Of a stretch of 64,000 bases of DNA, positions 57,169 to 64,000 are shown piece by piece (position 1 is the first letter of the stretch; each line of letters starts with the position of its first letter). The notes under the pieces were generated by a model that made no database searches, was not told the DNA's origin, and was given only the letters and a program-made list of their open reading frames with translations. The stretch is from contig JAOAPN010000013.1 in assembly GCA_025462885.1 (NCBI GenBank), positions 546,621 through 610,620 on the forward strand, in the 5' to 3' direction. This DNA is from Acidobacteriaceae bacterium (GTDB lineage Bacteria > Acidobacteriota > Terriglobia > Terriglobales > Acidobacteriaceae). The position numbers and the translations under genes are program-made.

Positions 57169-59931
57169 ATGAAGCCTCAACTTCGCTCCTATCTCAACTC
57201 TCTTCTCCGCCGCAACTCCGTCGAGTCCAGCATCGAGAACGAACTCCGCACCCACATCGAGCTCCGCGCCGAGGACCTCGAGCGCACCGGCCTCACTTCC
57301 GCCGAAGCCCTCCGCCGCGCTCGCATCGAGTTCGGACCCATCGAGACCCACAAAGAGAACATCCGCTCTTCGCTCGGCCTTCGTTTGCTCGACGAGTTTC
57401 GCGCCGACCTTCGCTACGCCATTCGCATGCTTCGCCGCAGCCCCGGCTTCACCGCCGTCGCCGTTGCCTCGCTGGCCCTCGGCATCGGAGCCAACACCAT
57501 CATCTTCACCCTCGCCAAAGGTATCCTGCTCGATCGCCTCGCCGTGCCTCAGCCAAACCAACTCCGCCTCTTCGCCATCATCAGAGACCGCCACAACAGC
57601 CCTCTCCACTATTTCTGGGGCGACTTCTACAGAACCCCCGATGGTCGCTCAATCACTCACTCCTTCTCTTACCCCATCTATCAGCTCCTGCGCCAACAGA
57701 ACCTCGCCAAACCTGTTCTTAGGGATCTCTTCGCGTTCAAGGACCTGCTTGGACAACGTCTCACGGCCACCATCGACGGCCACGCCGACACCGTCACAGG
57801 CCAATTAGTCTCCGGGAATTTCTACCAGCAACTCGGCGTTCAACCCGCTCTCGGCCGCGCCATCCAGCCATCCGATGACGCCGCGCCCGGCTCCGGCCTC
57901 GTTGCCGTCATCAGCGACGGCCTTTGGGCCCGTGTCTTCGGCCGCTCTCCCTCCGTGATCGGCAAGACGATCCAACTCAACCTCATCCCCATTACCATCG
58001 TTGGCGTCAACCCACCCGGCTTCACCGGAGCCTCCAGCGTCCAGCTCTCTCCAGACGTCTTCCTTCCTTTCAGCATGCAACCCACGCTGATACCCCAGCG
58101 CACGGGCTCATATCTTCAGGATCCCAATCAATGGTGGATGTCGATCATGGGACGGACTGGCCCCGGCGTCTCCGACGAAGCCGTCCGCTCCGCCTTCGCC
58201 GTCTGGCTCGATCAGGACATCCGCGCCACCGTCGCCGTGCCAAAGGACGCGAGCATGCCCGGCCTCGTAGTCGAATCCGGCAGCCAGGGCCTCGCAGAAA
58301 TTACCCATGACTATGCCGCGCCTATCTATGTTCTTTCCGTGCTCACCGGCATCGTTCTCCTGCTCGCCTGCGCCAATCTCGCCAACCTTCTGCTGGCCCG
58401 CTCCGCCGCCCGCCAGCGCGAGATGTCCGTTCGCCTCGCCCTCGGAGCCAGCCGTTCCCGCGTCCTTCGCCAGGTATTAACCGAAAGCCTCCTCCTCTCC
58501 TCGCTGGGAGGCATCGCCGGTTTCGCCCTCGGCTACCTCGGCCGCAACATCATTCCCCACCTGCTCTCCTCTGCTTGGAGGCCTGCGCCCCTCAACGCCC
58601 GATTCGACCTTCGCATCTTCGCCTTCGCCGCTGCAATCTCCATCCTCACCGGCATTCTCTTCGGCCTCGCCCCCGCATGGCAAGCCACTCAGACCGATGT
58701 CAACACCGCACTAAAGGACGCCGCCTCTTCCGCCACACGCCGCCGTAAAGGCCTCGCCGGCAAATCCATCGTCGTCTTCCAGGTCGCGCTCTCCATGCTG
58801 CTCGTCGTCGGCGCGGGACTCTTCGCCCGCACCCTGATCAACCTCAACACCACCGGCCTCGGCTTCGATCCCCACAACCTTCTGCTCTTCTCCATTCCAG
58901 CGCCGCCCGCCCGCTATCCCCCTCCTCAGGACATCGCCCTCCACCAGCGCATCGAAGAACGCCTCGAACAGGTCCCCGGTGTCCAGACCGTCACGCTCAT
59001 CGAGAATCCCCTGATCGCCCACAACATCTCCAACATCGCCTTTTTACCCACTGACCAACCCAAACCCACAGGCGACAATCTGAATCGCGACGTGAACGGC
59101 GTGGGTCGGAGCTTCTTCGAGACCTACCGCATTCCTATCCTCTATGGCCGAAGCTTCGGTCCCACTGACACCACCAACTCCCCTCGGGTCGCAGTCATCA
59201 ACCAGAGCCTCGCCCACGCCGTGTACCCGAACATCGATCCCGTAGGCAAAACCTTCGTCAGTAGACGGCACCAAGGCGATCCCGAAGCCATCTACCAGAT
59301 CATCGGTGTCTCCGCCGACGCCAAATACGACGCTCTACAGGAAGACCCACCCCCAACCTTCTACACGCTCTACCGCCAGGCCAAAGAAGAGCAGTTCATC
59401 ACCTACACCATCAAAACCCAACTCTCCCCCGCAGCCATCCTGCCCGCCATTCGCAACGCCATCCAATCCATCGATAAGGATCTCCCTCTCCGCGACATCC
59501 GCACCCAGACCGAACAGATCGATGCCAGCATCTCGCAGCAGCGCCTCTTCGCCACGCTCACTGCCGGGTTCGGCATCCTCGCTCTTGTTTTGGCCTGCAT
59601 CGGAATCTACGGCCTCATGGCCTACAACGTCGCGCGCCGCACCAGCGAGATCGGCGTTCGCATGGCGCTCGGCGCGCGCGCCCGTCAGGTCCTATGGATG
59701 GTCCTCCGCGAAAGCTCCTCCCTCGCACTCTATGGCATCGCCATCGGTCTCACCGCGGCCTTCGGCCTCACCCGATTTATCCGCACCATGCTCTACGGAC
59801 TCCAACCCACTGATCCCGCCACCTTCATTCGCGCCGCGTTGCTTTTACTCGCCATCGCCATCGCGGCCAGCTACGGTCCGGCCCGCCGAGCCTCCCGCAT
59901 CGATCCCATGCAGGCCTTGCGCCACGAGTAA
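57169..59931 (+). CDS. ADOP/MacB-like FtsX-type ABC permease
   Basis: DLRYAIRMLRRSPGFTAVAVASLALGIGANTIIF N-terminus; C-terminal RRTSEIGVRMALGARARQVLWMVLRE...PARRASRIDPMQALRHE. Confidence 0.95.
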   Translation: MKPQLRSYLNSLLRRNSVESSIENELRTHIELRAEDLERTGLTSAEALRRARIEFGPIETHKENIRSSLGLRLLDEFRADLRYAIRMLRRSPGFTAVAVASLALGIGANTIIFTLAKGILLDRLAVPQPNQLRLFAIIRDRHNSPLHYFWGDFYRTPDGRSITHSFSYPIYQLLRQQNLAKPVLRDLFAFKDLLGQRLTATIDGHADTVTGQLVSGNFYQQLGVQPALGRAIQPSDDAAPGSGLVAVISDGLWARVFGRSPSVIGKTIQLNLIPITIVGVNPPGFTGASSVQLSPDVFLPFSMQPTLIPQRTGSYLQDPNQWWMSIMGRTGPGVSDEAVRSAFAVWLDQDIRATVAVPKDASMPGLVVESGSQGLAEITHDYAAPIYVLSVLTGIVLLLACANLANLLLARSAARQREMSVRLALGASRSRVLRQVLTESLLLSSLGGIAGFALGYLGRNIIPHLLSSAWRPAPLNARFDLRIFAFAAAISILTGILFGLAPAWQATQTDVNTALKDAASSATRRRKGLAGKSIVVFQVALSMLLVVGAGLFARTLINLNTTGLGFDPHNLLLFSIPAPPARYPPPQDIALHQRIEERLEQVPGVQTVTLIENPLIAHNISNIAFLPTDQPKPTGDNLNRDVNGVGRSFFETYRIPILYGRSFGPTDTTNSPRVAVINQSLAHAVYPNIDPVGKTFVSRRHQGDPEAIYQIIGVSADAKYDALQEDPPPTFYTLYRQAKEEQFITYTIKTQLSPAAILPAIRNAIQSIDKDLPLRDIRTQTEQIDASISQQRLFATLTAGFGILALVLACIGIYGLMAYNVARRTSEIGVRMALGARARQVLWMVLRESSSLALYGIAIGLTAAFGLTRFIRTMLYGLQPTDPATFIRAALLLLAIAIAASYGPARRASRIDPMQALRHE

Positions 59932-60140
59932 TTGCTGGAACCTATTGAGACAGGCCTGGGAACGATTGCATGAAACCGCACCCAGTGAGGCACGAGTGGG
60001 TTGTGTTTGGGACTCGCCAGATCTTGGGTCCCACGGGCACTAACCTCAATTGGCGGAAACGGACAATGCACTCATTGATGTCTCCCTGACCGACGAGCTC
60101 AGTCAATAGAAGCAGAATCGCGTGAAACGGACCAAGGACC

Positions 60141-60326
60141 TTAAGCCGTTTTCGCTTTCCTCGCATCCACCGCAGCTTTGCCGGCAGGCTTCTTCTTGGC
60201 GCCATTGGCCATTCCCTGAGATACGGCCTTCTCGACTGCGCCCTCGGTTACGCCTTTCTTCACAGCTTTCCTGACCGCTTTTTCTACTCTCTTTGTCGCC
60301 TTTTTCTTTGCCTTGTCATTCGCCAT
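60141..60326 (-). CDS. Small Lys/Ala-rich histone-like protein
   Basis: MANDKAKKKATKRVEKAVRKAVKKGVTEGAVEKAVSQGMANGAKKKPAGKAAVDARKAKTA. Confidence 0.6.
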   Translation of the reverse strand: MANDKAKKKATKRVEKAVRKAVKKGVTEGAVEKAVSQGMANGAKKKPAGKAAVDARKAKTA

Positions 60327-60581
60327 GGTCGAAACCCTCGAACGAGACGTTATCTCGAAATTGGGAATTGTACATGGGCTTCCTTTCGTTATCTCCGCTG
60401 CAATGCCGCCCCCGTCTTTGCCTAATCGCAGCTCCAAAATCGCCGTCGTTGTTCACGTAAAACGGTTTTTTGGGCACTTCGGCCTACGCTGCCGAAGAAA
60501 CGGATCTCACCAGGCACGGCGGCTAGTTTGCCAAGGCGGTCAATGAGCGAATTGGCGATTTTGCATCATTCCAGAATTAGA

Positions 60582-61982
60582 CTAAGCAGCCATGGAGCGT
60601 TTCCAGAGCATTTCGCCCCAGAATATGGAAACCAGATAGATGGCGAAGGCAACGGCCAGGACCCAGAGTCCCGTCCTCGCTGCTCCGACTCCAGCGAATC
60701 CACCCAATAGCAACTGTGCTACCCCAAAACGGGGATCCCCTCCGACGAAACGCCATCTACGCTGGTTCGCCCGCTGTCTCAGCGACGGGTATCGTCCGAC
60801 TGCGATAGCGACCAAGCCAAATGCAACACCTGTTCGTAGAGATAGGAGTGAAACCATGACGGCGAGCGGGATCAAGAACGTCATGTCCTGCGTGACCAGT
60901 AGCTTCCAACCTGCTATCGGTAGGAGACGATAGCGCAGCAACGCTCGCCCTTCATCCAGACGCAGCATGCGTTGCGCAACCGTGCTCATTGCAATACCCA
61001 CAAATAACGACAGCATAGGAAATGCTTCGGGCCCTGGTGCCCGCCCAAACAGCCGATACAAGGTTCCGATAACAGCGATGAGCAGCGCGACCCAAAAGTC
61101 GAGGGTTCCTTGTAATCCTCGCCACATCTCTTGCGCGATTCCGCCGACCTTGAAGGGCGCCCTTGAGATGCCGAGGCTTGCATGTATTCGTAGTTTGAAT
61201 GGGAGACGGCTAACGGCGTAAACCGTCGTATGGACGATGAGTGCCAGTAGAACAAAAGATAAAGCTGCGGCTAAGCCCATCCAGAACAGGTAGCCAAAAA
61301 ACAACACTATAAATAATGGATTCAACGCAAAACTTACTGAACTGAGCAAGAGTCTTTGTCTACCTGTCAGTGGCCACGTAGCGACCCGCTCGGGAGGTAA
61401 TCTATGCTGGGTATCCACCGAAAAGGTAACCAGCAGAGGCGCAAGGAGGACAATCTGAAAGAACGCGGCACCGAGCAACTGCTCCTGCTCATCCAACGCC
61501 TTCATGGCTTGGCCGAGGATCACGAATCCGGCGGTCTGCAACTCAAACATGGCGACGAGGCCACCCGGCCTGACTCTTTCATCACGACCATAAGCTGAAT
61601 CCGGATCATCGCAGATCTCCAAGCCATATTGCAGGTTGTCCTCGAAGGCCGCCCCGCACATCTGCTCAATCGTCTTCTGAATGGCGTTTCGCGCGAAGAC
61701 GATTGGTATCTTCCCGGACGCGAGCCAAAGCTCCTCGTCGACCAACTTCCGCTCCACCAGGGCAATACAGAGGCGGTAGAGCAACTCTCCGTTGGTTTCA
61801 ATCTGGAAGGCGGAGCGAACGAACTGAAGCGATGGCAGGACGTCGCAGGCTCCGGCTCCCAGCAGGGTCAGGCCAGCGGGGGAAGGAGTTCGCTCGGCAC
61901 TCTCAACAACGGGCTCGAGTTGCGATTTGAGTTCTGGGCCGCCCGTACGACGGCGTGGGACAGCTTGAGAGACTCTTCGCAT
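60582..61982 (-). CDS. Chimeric protein: PRTRC protein F-like N-terminal half joined to polytopic membrane protein C-terminal half
   Basis: N-terminal LQYGLEICDDPDSAYGRDERVRPGGLVAMFELQTAGFVILGQAMKALDEQEQLLGAAFF, then abruptly hydrophobic QIVLLAPLLVTF...RQRLLLSSVSFALNPLFIVLFFGYLFW. Confidence 0.6.
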   Translation of the reverse strand: MRRVSQAVPRRRTGGPELKSQLEPVVESAERTPSPAGLTLLGAGACDVLPSLQFVRSAFQIETNGELLYRLCIALVERKLVDEELWLASGKIPIVFARNAIQKTIEQMCGAAFEDNLQYGLEICDDPDSAYGRDERVRPGGLVAMFELQTAGFVILGQAMKALDEQEQLLGAAFFQIVLLAPLLVTFSVDTQHRLPPERVATWPLTGRQRLLLSSVSFALNPLFIVLFFGYLFWMGLAAALSFVLLALIVHTTVYAVSRLPFKLRIHASLGISRAPFKVGGIAQEMWRGLQGTLDFWVALLIAVIGTLYRLFGRAPGPEAFPMLSLFVGIAMSTVAQRMLRLDEGRALLRYRLLPIAGWKLLVTQDMTFLIPLAVMVSLLSLRTGVAFGLVAIAVGRYPSLRQRANQRRWRFVGGDPRFGVAQLLLGGFAGVGAARTGLWVLAVAFAIYLVSIFWGEMLWKRSMAA

Positions 61983-62114
61983 TGGAGATGCCTCGCTATC
62001 AAGAGGTTCGCGCGCTTTGGTGGCTTTCGCTCCAACGCCCGTAGCTCGTCGAGAGCCGTAGTGGTCTGTGGACGTGCTTTCTTTCGCATAAACCTTTTCC
62101 TCGAGCGCCCGCGT

Positions 62115-62327
62115 TTAACCCTTGCTTCCGATGGCTCGGCTGAAGGTGTACCGCACGGCATCGTCTTTCGGCTCCGGGCCAGAGAGGGTAGCAGTCGCGA
62201 TCTCCGGATATACGGCGACGAGCGTGTCGCGCACCTGCTCCGGGCTCATCTTCGGGTTGGGGTCAGGGATGGATGTGCCGTTGTAGACAAACTCGCGACG
62301 GACGGGGGAAACGACAAGAGTGGACAT
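62115..62327 (-). CDS. PRTRC system protein C
   Basis: RREFVYNGTSIPDPNPKMSPEQVRDTLVAVYPEIATATLSGPEPKDDAVRYTFSRAIGSKG matches the family pattern. Confidence 0.82.
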   Translation of the reverse strand: MSTLVVSPVRREFVYNGTSIPDPNPKMSPEQVRDTLVAVYPEIATATLSGPEPKDDAVRYTFSRAIGSKG

Positions 62328-62692
62328 AGGTGTGTTCTCCTTATAGGAAATTTCGTCAGTGAAGATCTAGGTTGACACGATTGATGACACGGCTCGATAC
62401 AACTCGTGTCACAAGTCGGCACGAAAGAGCAGTTCATCTTGCGATGGGATGATTTTTTCTTCAGTTGTGACTGACGCGCTCGCCGACTGGAAACGTTGAA
62501 AAATTCCTTCGGGTAGTCGCCATCAAGAAGAAGACGCGAACCGCATCTGACAATGCGTTGAATCAAAAACAAGCACTATGGTGGAAATAGTCTGACTGCA
62601 CGTGAAACACTTCCCGCCAGGCCGAGACCTCACAGAGTCCGTTGGCGACTATGGCGCTCATTGAGGATCAGTAGCTCTGTATCGGATGTCTA

Positions 62693-63628
62693 CTAATCTT
62701 TGTTTGGCAGAGATGCAACGAACGCATTTATCGCACCGACGACATCAATATCTTTACTCTGGAAAAGGTAGTGGTCGGCATTCTCAATTCTGATAATGTG
62801 TGCCCGAGGTATCTTGGTCTCGAAGGCGTTGACTTGGTCCTCCATGGTGCGCCTAAAGACTGGCGAATGCGGCACATTGAAGATCGCGAGCACAGGAAGG
62901 CCGATCTGCGTGAATTTCTGCTGGCCATCGAGAAGCGCTACGCTTATCGGATTATCAATGGGGTTGGGAGCAGAAATTTGTGAGAAATCGTCTTTTCTCT
63001 GCTGCAGTTCCTTTTCCAATTGCTGGACCTCTATGAGTAGCTCGTTCACCAGTGTGGGGTTTCTTGGGAGCGTGCCGAGATGCAATCCATTAAGCTCATT
63101 GCGTAACGCGATAGCGTCGAGAACCAAATCTCCATGCGTCTGGTCGTAAAGTGCATAGGAGTATCCAGCATCGATGTAGATCAAAGCCGATACCTTGCCA
63201 GGGTAACGAGTTCCAACGGAACTCAGCACTTCGCCCGCGACGGAATGACTCGCGAGGATAGGGCGCTCAAGATTCAGCGAGCTAATTACCTGCATAACAT
63301 CATTGCCGAGTCGATCTGCAGCATAGTTTGCAACCACCGCCGGAGGTTTACTCGATGCTCCGTATCCACGGGGAGTAATTCCAAATACGTGGTAAGCGTC
63401 GGTGAGTTCAAGCGCAAACTTGTCAAAGACGTGGGCCGTATCACCGAGGCCAGGAAGTAGAACGAGAGGCCGTCCGCTGCCTCCCCAATCCAGAACTTCT
63501 AGCTTGATATCTCTGGCTACCCTCACAAACTGAACCTTATGAGCAGTCGAATCGACCTGGGCGTAAGCAACGGTCGCAAAAAAGAAAAGCCCCGTGACAA
63601 TAGCGGTCCAAAGTCTGAATGGTCTCAC
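62693..63628 (-). CDS. Alpha/beta hydrolase, exported
   Basis: Signal-like N-terminus IVTGLFFFATVAYAQ; GSGRPLVLLPGLGDTAHVFDKFA, GYGASSKP, ASHSVAGEVLSSVG, NADHYLF. Confidence 0.88.
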   Translation of the reverse strand: MRPFRLWTAIVTGLFFFATVAYAQVDSTAHKVQFVRVARDIKLEVLDWGGSGRPLVLLPGLGDTAHVFDKFALELTDAYHVFGITPRGYGASSKPPAVVANYAADRLGNDVMQVISSLNLERPILASHSVAGEVLSSVGTRYPGKVSALIYIDAGYSYALYDQTHGDLVLDAIALRNELNGLHLGTLPRNPTLVNELLIEVQQLEKELQQRKDDFSQISAPNPIDNPISVALLDGQQKFTQIGLPVLAIFNVPHSPVFRRTMEDQVNAFETKIPRAHIIRIENADHYLFQSKDIDVVGAINAFVASLPNKD

Positions 63629-63743
63629 CTATAGACTCCTTGCTCTTCCTCGGATCGAGTCGTTTCAAGTTCTTCTGCGACCGATCGGCCAATGACTGCA
63701 CGACGATCTCTTAACAACTAATGTCACGGCTGCCCCAAAAGAG

Positions 63744-64000
63744 CTATTCGGCGCGAAGAGCTTCTACTGGATTTACTTTTGCGGCACGACGTGCAGGCAG
63801 GAAGCTGGCTGCCAGCGACGCCAGGCCAAGCAGCAAAGAGACGTAGACCAGAGTTGCTGCATCCCATGCCTGAACGCCGAACAGCAGGCTGCGCATGAGC
63901 ATCGATGTTGCCAGAGAGCAGAGCAGCCCGATGCTCAGTCCGGTGAGAGTCAGCCATGCTGCCTGGCACATGACGAGGTTGTAAACGGTGCGGCGCTGTG
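63744..64000 (-). CDS. ADOP/MacB-like permease C-terminus, partial at right edge
   Basis: Frame open to the edge (TVYNLVMCQAAWLTLTGL...ASFLPARRAAKVNPVEALRAE stop). Confidence 0.85.
   Translation of the reverse strand, partial: QRRTVYNLVMCQAAWLTLTGLSIGLLCSLATSMLMRSLLFGVQAWDAATLVYVSLLLGLASLAASFLPARRAAKVNPVEALRAE

Noticed and set aside
59306-60043. 245-aa plus-strand ORF overlapping the ADOP permease
   Set aside because: Alternate frame of a GC-rich coding region; low-complexity Ser/Pro/Arg composition and no domain.
61629-62375. 248-aa plus-strand ORF antisense to PRTRC genes
   Set aside because: Antisense shadow with random-like composition.
1-64000. CRISPR arrays, rRNA and tRNA genes
   Set aside because: No regularly spaced direct repeats and no rRNA/tRNA core sequences recognised by eye; a tRNAscan/Infernal run would be needed to exclude tRNA or ncRNA fully.

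Overview
The window looks like an acidobacterial-type chromosome segment (inferred from gene style and content, not proven). It has three parts. (1) About 1-28.9 kb is an almost continuous, mostly translationally coupled plus-strand operon for a nonribosomal peptide. Visible NRPS layout: [..C]-T / C-A(Asn-like)-T-E / C-A(Thr-like)-T // C-A(Asn-like)-T-TE. It also contains two ABC exporters, a type II thioesterase, a large two-part MBL-fold protein resembling CmlA-type diiron beta-hydroxylases, a complete PurF-like amidophosphoribosyltransferase, an OHCU-decarboxylase-like protein whose HPRIG motif reads CPRIG, a stand-alone A-T protein with a Lys2-like pocket, an ATP-grasp ligase, an aPGM-like alkaline-phosphatase-superfamily enzyme, a fold-type II PLP enzyme, a methyltransferase and an Sfp-type PPTase. 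This combination of purine/ureide-type enzymes and NRPS is the best candidate for an undescribed system. (2) About 29-46 kb is regulator-rich: a wHTH/TolB-like regulator, a sigma/anti-sigma pair, an S41 peptidase next to a TM-TPR / CHAT pair split by one in-frame TGA, an atypical response regulator, three XRE + S24-like sensors, three tiny XRE genes with palindromes upstream, RNase HI and an IS3 remnant. (3) About 46-64 kb is plasmid-like and accessory: Gp157-like / VWA-metallopeptidase / DUF3150-like / MoxR ATPase operon, AbiE toxin-antitoxin, histone-like proteins, ArsR + SDR, PadR + ADOP permease, a PRTRC protein C gene and a probable PRTRC-F/membrane-protein chimera. All assignments were made by eye from motifs; no database search was run.
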